Assembly (NCBI GenBank): GCA_003194525.1
Contig: NBIV01000002.1
Location: 992,001-1,056,000, forward strand
From: Gracilariopsis chorda
Taxonomy: Eukaryota > Rhodophyta > Florideophyceae > Gracilariales > Gracilariaceae
DNA length: 64,000 nucleotides
Direction: 5' to 3'
Of this stretch, positions 9,659 to 19,935 are shown in pieces. Each line of letters begins with the position of its first letter. Position 1 is the stretch's first letter. The translations under genes were made by a program, and so were the position numbers. The notes below the pieces were generated by a model that saw only the letters and a program-made list of their open reading frames with translations, had not been told where the DNA came from and did not search any database.

Positions 9659-10468
9659 TTAGCGTGGCTGCTTGAAGCGAAATGCACCAGAGCGCAAGTA
9701 CTTACCGTCTTGAGCGCGGACGTGGATCTCCCTCGCGTTGACCGACATCAGAACGCCAAGCACACTTGAGGAGCGCTTTCCATCGGCGGCGGCAGTGAAC
9801 ACCGTCACCTGGTCGCCCTTTTCAAAACTCACGTCGCGGTAATGCAACGTTCCTTTTGACGAGTGGATGCGATCGGACGCAGCGCCACTTCCGTCCCCGA
9901 GTGCATCCGTTTCCCTTCCCGCGCAGCCGCGGTTCGCCACGTCCACGGAATCCAACAACACCCCCAGGTCAGCGCTCACTTCATCCGGCGTCAACGCGAC
10001 GCGCAGTACACCCTGTCGCTCGAGCGCGCCAGCAAAGCTTCCCAGCCCGCCCATTCTCGCCGCGCACAGCAGCGCGGCGCCGCGCTCAGCGGGGGCACCG
10101 CGGCCTCTTCGGCGCCGCCGAGCGGCGTTTGCGCCGCGAATTCGGTACAGTCTTCGACGTCGTTCGGTTGCGTGCGCGAGCATTCTCGCGCGTAAGGCGC
10201 GTTTATCTCTTTGCAGTTCGTTGGTAGCCTGCTGCAATTCCAGAACGAAGGCGGCGTGCAAATTAGCTAACTGCAAGTCGCGGTGATCGGCGGCCAGTTG
10301 TAATCGCTTCTTCATCACTGCGTGCAGTCCTCTCAACAAGGACGAGCGCGGCGCATCAGCGGCTGCGATAATTTGGTTGCGTTCCCGCCGCAGCAGTTCC
10401 AAATCAGCGTCCAGTTGCTGTTCTCGTTCTCTCGCGTTGTTGCTCCCTCCATTCGAGTCGTTATGCAT
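9659..10468 (-). CDS. Sds3-like subunit of a Sin3-type histone deacetylase complex
   Basis: Sds3/SUDS3/BRMS1 proteins bind Sin3 and help hold the HDAC co-repressor together in the nucleus. From the ATG at 10468 (MHNDSNGG) the protein has an N-terminal coiled coil (REREQQLDADLELLRRERNQ). A long helix follows in which LHAAFVLELQQATNELQRDK corresponds to the family's EKKAAVKEFEDKKxELK. The C-terminal domain GTLHYRDVSFEKGDQVTVF ... GVLMSVNAREIHVRAQDGKY parallels the SUDS3 segment GKLYYDKRWYHKSQ ... ISSVGANEIWVRK. The middle is Arg-rich. Upstream ATGs to 10687 would overlap the preceding gene, so the later start is preferred; it lies 118 bp behind that gene's stop. Assignment is by pattern and needs a profile search. 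Confidence 0.55.
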   Translation of the reverse strand: MHNDSNGGSNNAREREQQLDADLELLRRERNQIIAAADAPRSSLLRGLHAVMKKRLQLAADHRDLQLANLHAAFVLELQQATNELQRDKRALRARMLAHATERRRRLYRIRGANAARRRRRGRGAPAERGAALLCAARMGGLGSFAGALERQGVLRVALTPDEVSADLGVLLDSVDVANRGCAGRETDALGDGSGAASDRIHSSKGTLHYRDVSFEKGDQVTVFTAAADGKRSSSVLGVLMSVNAREIHVRAQDGKYLRSGAFRFKQPR

Positions 10469-10586
10469 GTTTGCGGTGGGCGAAGACAAACGCGCGCGTC
10501 GGCGGGGGTGCGCCCGCGCTCTTGCTCCCGGCGTCAAGAAGAGGCGCATGTTCCAACGCGCGCCACGTGCGCCACGCGGCCACGCG

Positions 10587-11615
10587 TCACACGCACGGGC
10601 AGAGGCGGAGAGTGTGCGCGTAGCGCGCGGCGCACGTGGACAGGCGTGCGTGCGGAGCGGCCAGACACACGCCGCGCGCGTGTCCACGCGGCGCGGACGG
10701 CGCCACCAGCGCGGGCATGTCGCTGCCGGCCGCGCCGGCAGCCGCCACCTCGCAGCGCGCGCAGCCGAACAGCTGCCGCAGGCGCGGGCAGTTGTTGAGC
10801 ACTGCGAATGCGGCGCGCTCGCAGCGTAGCCCCAGCGCGTTGCACGTCGCGTCGCAGCTGCGCCCCCTCCGTCCTGCGCTTGCCTTCACGCTCCGCGCGA
10901 GCTCGTCCTTCACCGCGCTCTTCTCCCGCCCGGATGGCGCGCCCAGCCGCACCTCCTCGATGTACACCGTCGTCGTCTCGTACGGCGCGCTGTGGATTTG
11001 TGCTGCTTCCCCGCCGCACAGCCCCACCAACGCCTCGTCAATCGCACTGCTCACTTGACCCTGCCCCGCAACCACTGCTACAGACTGCTTGGACGCATCC
11101 GTTATCTGCCCGTGTCGACGCCTCACATACCGAAGTCTCGCTGTCGTCCCCTTTTTAATGCTTCGCCGGAATTGTCCGCCGCACCCTGAAACAGATACCA
11201 ACAGGTCGTTTCGCAATCTGCGCCCCGCGCCTCGCCACGGATTATCCGCCGCCACATGCGCCGCCGCCACTTGTTGCGTAACGTTCATTGCGAGTAGCTC
11301 TGCGCGTGCAACCGACTTGCCTAGAGCTTTGTCACTTCCTACCGCACTGTGACTTAATGCATACAACGACGCGCTGAAACATACTACCGTTAATATTGCG
11401 ATTCCTGCGAAAACGGCCTTCACCGTCACACTCCCGTTTGAATGTCGCCGTGTGCAGTTGCACGACTGTCCGCCTGTGTTGGGCGATGAGCTCTCGTTGC
11501 TGACCCAGGCGGGAAACATTATCCGCTCTTGGGACGCTGCTGCCGCTGCTGAAAGTCTTCTTGTCATCGCTTTGTTTGTCACCCCTGGGCGCGTCACTCT
11601 TGGCGCGCCTTCCAA
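10587..11615 (-). CDS. Type II membrane protein with FKBP-like and Cys-rich domains
   Basis: The protein has 342 residues. A short cytosolic N-terminus is followed by one membrane segment (AVFAGIAILTVVCFSASLYAL, about residues 67-88). The lumenal part starts with a diverged FKBP fold: KKGTTARLRYVRRRHGQITD, VVAGQGQVSSAIDEALVGLC and GGEAAQI match the FKBP G-x-x-V-I-x-G and GM-x-x-GE positions. The aromatic active-site residues of FKBP prolyl isomerases are mostly replaced, so a binding role is as likely as catalysis. The C-terminal ~95 residues are Cys-rich (SCDATCNALGLRC, NNCPRLRQLFGCARC, ending LRLCPCV), probably disulfide-bonded. It is therefore expected in the ER/Golgi lumen. I do not know a named family with this pairing. 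M17 (11567) is an alternative start. Confidence 0.6.
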   Translation of the reverse strand: MEGAPRVTRPGVTNKAMTRRLSAAAAASQERIMFPAWVSNESSSPNTGGQSCNCTRRHSNGSVTVKAVFAGIAILTVVCFSASLYALSHSAVGSDKALGKSVARAELLAMNVTQQVAAAHVAADNPWRGAGRRLRNDLLVSVSGCGGQFRRSIKKGTTARLRYVRRRHGQITDASKQSVAVVAGQGQVSSAIDEALVGLCGGEAAQIHSAPYETTTVYIEEVRLGAPSGREKSAVKDELARSVKASAGRRGRSCDATCNALGLRCERAAFAVLNNCPRLRQLFGCARCEVAAAGAAGSDMPALVAPSAPRGHARGVCLAAPHARLSTCAARYAHTLRLCPCV

Positions 11616-12772
11616 TGAGTTCGCTGTGGGTTGAGAGTCTCACTTGAGACATGTTGCATTTCTGACGACCCGCTGCGCCTGTTGCAAGCACACGTGTCAC
11701 CGCTGTGCCTGTGTTTGTTGTTCACCAGTTTGCACCTCCAATCTCACCTGACGCTTTGAAAAGCTACTACCAAAGGTACCAAGTATTGCGTGTGGTGGTT
11801 GATATACGTGTACCAGCTGCGACTATCATCAGTTCACACCGGACATGTGGCCTAGTCGTTTTGACTATGACATTGCGAACGGTTACATACCTGCGCTCTC
11901 TTTCTCAATTGGAGCATACAAACCGTCCAGTACAACAATTTCACTCGCGAAAGCCACCGCCCCTCCCTCCTTCCCCTCTCGTGCACCGCATTCATCCTCT
12001 TTCGACACTTGTATCTCACCATATCTCTCGCACTCACTCACCTCTCATCATTTCGCCCTCCGACATGTCCCCTCTCATGATGGCACATTCTCATCAACAG
12101 AAAACGCTCCTTTCCAACTCCTAGCCCGTCACCGAGCAAGTTCTCGATGCCTTGTCAAATATCATGTACACCTTTCCCGCCACACAATCTAATCTTCCTG
12201 CATTTCGCACTCCGCCAACAGCTTTCGCAACTACTGCTAAATTTATCTGTTCCGCTGTTCTATGGCTCGCGTGCAATGTGCTACGTGCGCCCTCGATGTC
12301 CTCCTCTTTCCTTCTTGCGCATCGCCTTTGACGGGTGCAGAATAAGAGAAACTCATCTGCCCTTATTTGTCCTTCTCTTGTGCATATGCAACCCTATGCA
12401 TCTATGCGGTTGCTGCCGGCTCACAAACTACCGGCAACTATCCAACACCGCAGTCATACCGTCCCGCTTAGTTTTCTTTTCTGTTGCACTACTGCATGAA
12501 AACAAAATCTCTACTGCAAACACGATCAGCATGCTCCCTCCTTTGTGCATACCGCACCTTCAACGCTGTCATTTTGTCAGCACGTTCACACCGGTATCGT
12601 GTTCACCATCACACAGTGCACTGTTTTGCACCACCACTATTAACATCTCCGTACCCCAAACAAATCTACCAACCTTCATTACCGTACCAATCACAGCCTC
12701 ACCTCAACCAAGGCCAAACTATTTGCACGCTCACACGCTATCAACCTCTTCACTTTGCGCACCATCACAATC
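11616..12772. other. Pyrimidine-rich intergenic region
   Basis: This 1.1-kb stretch between the FKBP-like gene (-) and the secreted-protein gene (+) becomes strongly C/T-rich on the plus strand from about 11,940 to 12,760. Several overlapping open frames arise from the low G content of this strand. None shows a domain, and I take them as chance frames. Confidence 0.4.
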
Positions 12773-13087
12773 ATGTATTCCATCCTGCTGTTGTTTTGCA
12801 TTGCCTTCGCAGCCTCTATGTACACCCACGCCTTGCATCCAGAACAGCCCAAGCAATACTCTACTTTCATCGCCTCCGTGCATAAACGTTACAACCCTCA
12901 CCATGTGGCCCGCCTAATCAACCGTCGTGGATCCGATCAATACGATGATTGGTCTGGACATGTTCAAACAACCCATCATCGTATTCGTGTACTCATCCTT
13001 AAAGGTCAAAGTCATACCTGTGATGTCATTACCAAGTTAGACGGTGTTAGGTCTTGCGAGCCTGATTCGGAGCTTGTTGCATTGTGA
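12773..13087 (+). CDS. Small secreted protein of unknown function
   Basis: The 104-residue frame starts with a clear signal peptide (MYSILLLFCIAFAASMYTHA, cleavage likely around residue 20). The mature part is hydrophilic: HPEQPKQYSTFIASVHKRY, DQYDDWSGHVQTTHHRIRVL, and two Cys near the end that could form one disulfide. An in-frame ATG 18 bp upstream is possible but would put charged residues before the signal. I recognise no family. The region downstream to 13,400 has no good gene. Confidence 0.45.
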   Translation: MYSILLLFCIAFAASMYTHALHPEQPKQYSTFIASVHKRYNPHHVARLINRRGSDQYDDWSGHVQTTHHRIRVLILKGQSHTCDVITKLDGVRSCEPDSELVAL

Positions 13088-13400
13088 AGCGTGACCTTTT
13101 TGTTGTGCATCTGCACCATGTCGAGAATGATAGGAAAAAGAGTCTGGTTTCACACCTACCAGAGCGAGACTGTGACTCAGATGTGGCTGTTCACTGCGAC
13201 TTCGCTATCTTCCAACGGGGTTAAGCCCTATTCTGGTATCGTTCTTCCGAGCTCAACTATGTCGTCTCATTTGCCTGACTAAACCATACTTACCAATGAT
13301 CATGCAACGATGGCCACTTCTTCTCTGACACTAATTCACAAAGAACTAAAACTCCAGATTGTTGGCCAGGTACAGTACAATCAACGAGAAGGTAAATTTC

Positions 13401-14140
13401 TCACATTGATGTTTCTTTATTGTCATCCGTCACTTTACTGCGTTCTCGTCGTCTACCACTTCTCCTTTCCGATTGCATATTCTTCTTGTCCAAGTTTCTC
13501 ATAAGATCATCAAAAGATTTCCCCTTGTTATTAGCTCGCCACAAAACCTCCGATCCCAAAGCTGCAAACGTAACAGTCGCCCCAACTAAGAAAACGGCCA
13601 AACCAGCTCCTGTCCGTTCCATTATTCGAATCCGTCTTTGCACAGATTGAAAACTCTCCGTATCCATTCCTCCCCGACCCCAGTCACGGCTTCGATGTCC
13701 GTTTTCGTACTTCCCTCGAAAGTCAGTACGGCCGCCTCTGTCGCGTCTAAATCCGTAGAAATGACTACCAGAAGCCGTTTGGTTTGGCGTCGCGGTATAC
13801 CGATACCGTGTGTATTGTGTGCTTCTTCGATGAGCCGCTGCTGCATTGTGCATTCTCCCAGAGGTTTTCATCGTTTGAATTTGTTCAAATGCCTCTTTGA
13901 CTTCTTGAAACCTTCTGCTAGAAATATCGCAACCTTTATTCACATCGGGGTGGTGTCTTTAGCGCGTTTTCCACGTTAGTGTTCGAAAGAAACGGTTGCT
14001 AAGAAAACGCTCCTGTTTGCAAACCACAGGGTACCAACGTACTTCAGCGCCATTTTCCGATAAGCCTCACGTATTTGCTTTTCAGACGCCGCTTTCTCAA
14101 CGCCGAGAGTCGTCCATGGGCATTTCTTGAATTCAGCCAT
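13401..14140 (-). CDS. DnaJ (Hsp40)-domain membrane protein, two exons
   Basis: Exons on the minus strand are 14140-14043 and 13956-13401; the 86-nt intron has a GTACGT donor and AAAG acceptor and splits an AAA codon. Joined, they give 217 residues. The J domain starts at residue 1 (FKKCPWTTLGVEKAASEKQIREAYRK) and carries K-H-HPD-VNKG across the junction, so the HPD motif that stimulates Hsp70 is intact. Helix IV is FQEVKEAFEQI. The middle is rich in Arg/Tyr/Gly. One membrane helix (GAGLAVFLVGATVTFAALG) lies near residue 160, followed by a basic tail. The frame is open upstream to 14230 with another hydrophobic stretch, so a membrane-targeted longer form is possible. Confidence 0.8.
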
Positions 14141-14807
14141 GTTGCTTATCAAACAAATGACAAACCAGAGGAAACTACCAACAACAGTTGACCTCGAGCA
14201 AGATGTATGTCGCCTTTGGGGCTTAGCCAACGCTTCGTCTCGCAGCTATTGACGTTGGCAGAAACCTGTCTGTATCACGATCTCAGAGTGATCTACCTCC
14301 CGAGCAAACGCAATAACATTGCCGGTTCGAAATATATCACTCTACAGGTAACGAACGGGAATCTTTCCTCCACTGTCCAGGTTTGCCTCTTTCGGGACAT
14401 CAAATGTCTGGCCACAGACATGGTCGAAGTAGCAATCTAAACCTTTCCAAATGTAGCGAAGTTAGCCCAGCATGCCTGTGACGGCACGTGTAAAGCATAT
14501 TTTCTGTCATCGTGCTACCCTTGTACTGTCATCTTGGGATTGTCCAAAAAAAAGGAAAATGAGCAGGAGAACCTAAGTTAAGAAGCCAAGTATGAGGCAT
14601 CGGGATGCGACGCATCGTCTGCGGGTATAGACCCAGCAACCCATCGACCACAATCACATTGATGGACGAACAATCGAAGACTCAAAGGTGCAGGGATATC
14701 CCGTTTACAACCCGTGTAGTGGTTGTGTTCATTCCAGATCGACCTTGATCAAGTCCGTGGGTACTGCTGCGCTTGGGAGTGCCAATCGAGTGCAACAACA
14801 TCTAACT
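14141..14807. other. Intergenic region between DnaJ and snapin-like genes
   Basis: This is a divergent promoter interval. An open frame at 14207-14440 shows no family resemblance and I do not call it. No TATA box or repeat stands out. Confidence 0.35.
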
Positions 14808-15209
14808 ATGGCCGCGACAGCAAACTCTGCACTACAAACTGCGCTGCTTCAACTCATACAACGAGCTTCTGAGGCTGCATCAGCTCACACGGAACCAGCT
14901 CTGAAAAGGTTGAAAAGCTCGCAGCACTCACTTGAAGAAGAGCTGAAACACCTGGACGCCGAAATGCAGCGGATTACGGAAACATTGGAAACCGTTACCC
15001 TGGATCCTCAGACGAGCAAATTAATGGAAGAAGTTGGGCAATGTCTTAAAAGAACCAGAGTCAAGTTAACCACCATTCGGGGACGTCTCGGTCGACTGAA
15101 GGTTTACGAGGAGTTGGACAGGCTACGGCTCAATAGTAGTGCAGAAGATTCCAAGACCCCACCACCACCACCAGAAAACATTTCATTCTGGGAAGACACG
15201 CCACAATGA
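14808..15209 (+). CDS. Snapin-like coiled-coil protein (BLOC-1/BORC type)
   Basis: From the ATG at 14808 (MAATANSALQ) the protein has 133 residues and is almost all helix. The pattern SSQHSLEEELKHLDAEMQRI, then TLDPQTSKLMEEVGQCLKR and LTTIRGRLGRLKVYEELDRL follows the snapin order: a SQxxLxxxIDxLxxxL helix, an LDPYxxKL turn, and a final helix with RLxRL. Snapin is a subunit of BLOC-1/BORC, which acts on lysosome-related organelles and vesicle traffic. The C-terminus has a poly-Pro stretch and ends in FWEDTPQ. The frame is open to 14688, but the upstream part is not helix-like. Resemblance is by pattern only; another small coiled-coil complex subunit is possible. Confidence 0.45.
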   Translation: MAATANSALQTALLQLIQRASEAASAHTEPALKRLKSSQHSLEEELKHLDAEMQRITETLETVTLDPQTSKLMEEVGQCLKRTRVKLTTIRGRLGRLKVYEELDRLRLNSSAEDSKTPPPPPENISFWEDTPQ

Positions 15210-15396
15210 AGTCGCAATGGATTCTCTTCTGTTTTTGTTTCCTTGGAGAAACTATTCAAAGCGTATTCAGAGGTTATGGCATGACGCCCTTCTCCCATCA
15301 ATACATCAATCAACAGCGGGAAGTCTTCGCTTCTGAGAGCACGCTATTCGGACAACAGTTTTAACAGCATTTTCGATTGCATCGCTCGTTTTAAAG

Positions 15397-16335
15397 TCAC
15401 CTAACTCTCGCAGTATCATCGCCGCCGCTGTCGGAAAGATGAGCGGCAAGTATTAGTGAAACCTTGAAAGGGTCAATTTGAACAGGATCTGACAAGTAGA
15501 AAGACAACAACTTACCTTGCGCTGTGCAGACTCGATGCTCTTCGGTTTGTTTCCGTATCGGATTGAGCCATGATTGAATGGATGCTTTGCTAATGCGAAT
15601 ACGAGGAATATCACCAGGCATGAATCGGTCCAGGTTCTTTGCCTGTCGAGAAGTTCCATCCAAGAGGATTAATGTTAGGGGTTCGTTCTCCTCGTGACTT
15701 CCCAGTTTTAAGGATCGCTGCGCGGCGTATTCCTTAACAGTCCTGGAACAACCTGTGGGAAACAGAATCGCAGAAGAATCTTTTCGCTCATGAACATGAT
15801 CTAACAACTGTTCTTGCTGGTCTCGTAATCCTCGAATCGTTCGTTCAGCCCCCGCAACAAGGCAAAGCAAACTGCCAGTGTTGTTACTCCGTCCGTATTC
15901 GCCGTGGTGTTGGAGAACCCACAGTTTGTGACAAGGGGACGCCCTTTCAATATGCTTACATACACACTTAGATTTGTGATATAGACAGCTTTCACAGGCA
16001 TTTTCAAAGAGCCGCTGATGATTCAGCAACAGACTAAAGGATACGACAATCTCGTGCTTTTCTTCAGCACTTTGACAATTCCCCAGATAGCTTTGGAGAA
16101 TAATCTCTCGCTGTAAAGGGCTGTTGTCCTCTTGTAGAGTATGAAGGAGACCATCATCCAACAATTTTCGGGCTACGCGAGGTAAAACTGGTCGAATAGA
16201 CCTGGTCAGTGCATCAATGCTGCGATTTGAATGTTGTACTGCTGCGGATAGACCTTGGGAAAACGACCCCAAAGCCAAGCGGCCAGAACGAAGCAAGAGC
16301 CCCAGCGGCGCTCGTCGATATTGCACTCTCCACAT
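15397..16335 (-). CDS. DTW-domain protein, tRNA-uridine aminocarboxypropyltransferase family
   Basis: DTW proteins (TapT/DTWD1/DTWD2) transfer the aminocarboxypropyl group of SAM to a tRNA uridine to make acp3U. The 312-residue protein has the metal-binding cysteines in CESCLYHKSKCVCKHI, then VLQHHGEYGRSNNTGSL. The signature region reads LILLDGTSRQAKNLDRF where the family has DGTWxxAk. A conserved region RIRISKASIQSWLNPIRKQ and EHRVCTAQG follows. The Trp of DTW is replaced by Ser. The N-terminus (first ~45 residues) is Arg/Ser/Leu-rich, which suits organelle import. It is convergent with the snapin-like gene, 187 bp between stops. Confidence 0.75.
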   Translation of the reverse strand: MWRVQYRRAPLGLLLRSGRLALGSFSQGLSAAVQHSNRSIDALTRSIRPVLPRVARKLLDDGLLHTLQEDNSPLQREIILQSYLGNCQSAEEKHEIVVSFSLLLNHQRLFENACESCLYHKSKCVCKHIERASPCHKLWVLQHHGEYGRSNNTGSLLCLVAGAERTIRGLRDQQEQLLDHVHERKDSSAILFPTGCSRTVKEYAAQRSLKLGSHEENEPLTLILLDGTSRQAKNLDRFMPGDIPRIRISKASIQSWLNPIRKQTEEHRVCTAQGKLLSFYLSDPVQIDPFKVSLILAAHLSDSGGDDTARVR

Positions 16336-17379
16336 GTAAGTTTGCCTTTCGCATTCAATATTTCATATGGGCGATACCAAGAAACCTAGCTTTATTCATG
16401 CACACCTCTTGTTGTTTCTGTTCGAAGGTATGGCACGCAATGAGAGAATCGTAGGAATGTAACCCACTGAGTATTCAGATCAGCATACTCAGATCAGTGT
16501 TGATGCTTCCATGGAAATCGAAGAATGAGTTACGGCGATGTCGACAGCTGACCTTTTTACCCTTAACCAAATGGAACTGAACATCATTTTCAAGGTAAAG
16601 GGTTAAAGGGTTAGCGGTGTAAAATACACACAACATTCTCAAAGTATAAAATATTGACCGCTAGCTGCTAGTTGCTAGCGGTCTAACCCTTAACCCTTAG
16701 CAATTGCTTGCAGTCTAGCCTTGTCACATACTATCTCAAAATCTGCGATCCCTGGCAAATGTGCACATTTAACAAATTCAATTCGGCAGCAGTGTTTTGT
16801 TTTGTGTTCTACTCAAACCATTCACATCATGAAGGCGTTTCCCCTCATCATACCGTAGGTCTGTTCTTGTAGCTCTCCGGTTGTGGTGGATCACTTGAAT
16901 GCCTGGTTCCTTCGTCTGCTGTGATAAAGCAGCCCCTGTGCTATTCAAGTCCGGAAGAAGACGATAGCTACGTCCAAACTGCAGATAACTATCTAGGGCT
17001 AAGGGTTAACCCTTTACCCTACAAAATTATCAACACGGTGTTAGTAACTTTGTGTGCCGATTCTTAGCATAGAGGTGTTAGTAACATCTCTATGCCTCGA
17101 ATCGGCTGGGGCGCACGTAACCCGCCCTCATGCGGTCACGCTCCTACCCTGCGTCCTGTCTCTACGTTCATTTATAACAGGAAATGGTTCTGCTCCCTTG
17201 GATGCGGACTTAATACTGAAAGAGATGTTCACCTTTTCGTTCTATGATGTCGTCGTTCACGGGCATCTCGACGGAGAGGACTTCCTTCTCTTCGAGAAAG
17301 ACAAGGCCTCGACGTCGAATCAGTAGTAAGAATATGGCCAGAGAAATTCCTGGTTTGTCAGGAGAGAGCGGGATTTACT
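16336..17379. other. Gene-free region with AAGGGTTAA-type motifs
   Basis: No gene is recognised here. An open frame at 17054-17326 has no known domain. The stretch holds several AAGGGTTAA-type motifs (see 16598-16699). A perfect 14-bp palindrome AAGGGTTAACCCTT lies near 17,000. Confidence 0.4.
16598..16699. repeat. Short inverted repeat with AAGGGTTA arms
   Basis: The left arm at 16598-16618 (AAGGGTTAAAGGGTTAGCGG) is nearly the reverse complement of the right arm at 16678-16699, separated by about 60 A/T-rich bases with a GCTAGC-type centre. It looks like the end pair of a miniature element. No target duplication is certain. Confidence 0.45.
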
Positions 17380-17385
17380 AACATT

Positions 17386-17530
17386 AATCTTCTTCTTCTT
17401 CTTTACTGTGGGCCCTTGATGTCTATCTACAACATAAGTGTAAAACATATCTGGTGAAAGATATTTTTCTCTCCGCAGAAAACCAAGGAACTTCCGCGGC
17501 CACTGAAGATCAATCTCTACTGCAGTCTCG
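17386..17530 (-). repeat. SINE-like repeat with (AAG)n tail, minus copy
   Basis: On the plus strand it begins with a (CTT)n run and is followed by a body whose reverse complement (GGCCGCGGAAGTTCCTTGG...) matches the copy at 18030-18192. The simple AAG tail and variable 5' ends are typical of non-LTR, SINE-like retroposition. Confidence 0.45.
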
Positions 17531-18029
17531 GAATAAAGGTCTCGAGCCAACATAAACACACACACACGCACAATCCGCCTTCAGGTGACAGTGTAACCAT
17601 TTGCCTGTCTTCGTCGGGGAAAGATCCGAGCGACGCCAAGTGGATTCGCGACAGGGTCTTCGTCGAAGTCCACTTGCTTTTTGTTGTTTATTCTCGTTTA
17701 ACTCTAGGCCTTGTTACTTACATCTGAGCTACACGCGCTGAAAGCGGAAGTTCTACTATCACAACTTTTCACTGGACATGTGTCGAAGCTGCACCCCGTA
17801 CTCTTGTAGCTTCATACTTAGGTACAGAGTTCTGGGTTCGGCAGTTGGCAACTGCCGGAAAACGGTGCAAAACATGACGGAACACTTTGTGTTCTTCACC
17901 CTGTTGCAAGTTACATAGAAGGGAAACCATCACGATGTGACTGTAACACGCGCGCTACCAACAGCGCTGAACACTATGTGCTTCGTTGTACTAAGCGGAC
18001 AGATTCTAGGAGACGCGAGCTTCCTGCCG

Positions 18030-18192
18030 CAGCAGAGAGAAAAGGTAAGACTTTGGCGGAGATAGTCCGCCAGTGGCCACAGAAGTTGTTAGCCTTTCTT
18101 AGGAGAGAGAGGTTTTTCTCATAAAAAGAAAAAACCTCTATCAATATGCCGTAATCAGACATATTGAACCCAAAATAAAGAAGAAGAAGAAC
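18030..18192 (+). repeat. SINE-like repeat with (AAG)n tail, plus copy
   Basis: The body (GGCCACAGAAGTTGTTAGCC...) aligns with the 17386-17530 copy. It ends with ATGCCGTAATCAG, an A-rich stretch and AAGAAGAAGAAG. The same 3' end recurs at 20481-20533. A fragment of the body appears again around 18295-18335. Confidence 0.5.
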
Positions 18193-18974
18193 ACTTTGTG
18201 TTCAGGTGTCCCAGAACCAGCCGTGCTCATCTACTGGACTTGCCGCCTTTAGACGAACGTGAGGAAGAAGCTTATTAAACATCGTAAGACGGCAGTCAAA
18301 GAGTTCTTGGCTTTCCTTAGGACGCAGAATTCCTTCGTCGAAGATAGTTCTACCAAGACACCGGAATGGGGTATATTGAGCGCACAAGTTCAATACAAGA
18401 CAATTATGCGGGCCAGTATCCCAACTCCGAATGCGCGTTAAGATTCTTTCTCGAAGAAACCCTTCCCACAAGCAACAGCACCTCTTCCGGCCACCTCCCT
18501 ATTATCTCCGCCCTTTTCAGCTCCTGTTGTTCTGTGCCATACAGGAAAGTTAACTGGGTCTAGATCGAGTAAGTTGGTGGCACCCATTTCCGCTATTCTG
18601 CGTGGTACAAAGCTTTCTATTGCGTTTTCCATCCACAGATATAGGACAACAATAGCCTGTCGCATGTGTATTTCAGGACTAGCTGCTTCACATGTTGTAC
18701 CATGGATTTTCCGGTCCATTTCCACATTCTGCGTTATTGAAAGAGCGACGTGAACACCAGGATGGTTGCGGGCCTCTAGGCGAGACCTTTGCTAATCTAC
18801 TCCTTTCCTCCCCGACAAGAAGACAATCGACCCGGGATCTATAAGCGACCAGGCAGTCGGCAGACCGACAGCCCCAAGCGACCTGGGTGACACTGTCCAG
18901 AAAAGGCCCCCGCTAAGTTGCTCAAAACAGTAGGCACGACGCAAGCGCTTCCCCATAGATCTTGCCAGCCTTTC

Positions 18975-19188
18975 TGTAACACAGACATACCTGTAGGGCC
19001 ACGGAGCTCAGTCGAAGACAGACTACAAGCTCTGTCTCCGACGTTAGTGTCCCGTAATGTAGTGTCAGGATCTTCTAGATGTATCGATTGTAGCCATTAG
19101 ACTCTATTAAAGGAGATGAAGTCTGGCGTTCTCTCCTCAGAACCAGCCAGACCTTCCATCGTGCCGCCTCTCCAGTTTCAGTGTTACA
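18975..19188 (+). repeat. 5' LTR of the TRIM
   Basis: This 214-bp direct repeat begins with TGTAACAC and ends with GTGTTACA, about 98.6% identical to the right copy. An ATTAAA signal lies around its middle. Confidence 0.75.
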
Positions 19189-19638
19189 TTTGGTAGCATC
19201 TTTCTCGATCCTCGCCGCTAGGATGCACCACGCGTTCCATTCGCTCAACGATTTTCTTGTCGTCCGCACTTGTCTCCCCAAATCTGGATTGAATTCATCT
19301 CCTCATCGTCCTGGATACGTCAATCCGTCTCCACTGCCGAGTTCCTACACTCAGCCTTATGATGGTCACCATCATTCATTGCACTCCAATGACCCCACCG
19401 CTTTCACTCTGATTGCTCTTATTACGCAAAGAAAACTCAAATTTCCGTTTATCGCTGCTCATCACCGACTTTGAGTAGCCACCTTGACATGGACTTCGAC
19501 ACTATACTGGTGGATTATGCCTTCATGTAGTATGAGATGCATGAAGTACGAAGTTGGTCTCAGTCTGGGTTCTACTTCTGGACTTTAAACTGTTTCTTGC
19601 GCTATCTACCGCCACATTTCAACTCCCATGATTGATGC

Positions 19639-19935
19639 AGACAATGGACCCGGGATGTTATTAAACTCGCCCAGGCGATCGGCGGACTGGTCGCCTTCGT
19701 CGACCTGGGATGTCTCTAAAAGCGACCAGGCAGTCGGCAGACCGACGGCCCCAAGCGACCTGGGTGGCACTGTCCAGAAAAGGCCCCCGCTAAGCTGTGC
19801 GAAACGGTAGGCACGACGCACGCGCTTCCCGGAAGATCTTGCCAGCCTTTCCCTGAGTTTTCCCGGAAGGGTCAGGAGTTTCCTACGGAAACTGAGGCGG
19901 CAGTCTTACCTCACGCAGCATCTCAGCATCGCGTG
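19639..19935 (+). repeat. Older dispersed repeat, copy B
   Basis: This uninterrupted copy of the repeat that flanks the TRIM lies inside the TRIM interior. It shows the site that is split in copy A as a continuous CAGCCTTTCCCTGAG. Copy A lacks about 55 bp present here near its left end. Confidence 0.55.

Noticed and set aside
12147-12917. A 256-codon plus-strand frame
   Set aside because: It arises from the low G content of a C/T-rich stretch and overlaps the better-supported secreted protein in another frame.
14270-14345. A possible tRNA gene because of a GGTTCGAA motif at 14335
   Set aside because: No matching acceptor, D or anticodon stem could be built around it.
16598-17020. True telomere array
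   Set aside because: Motifs are few, spaced and inverted rather than in tandem.
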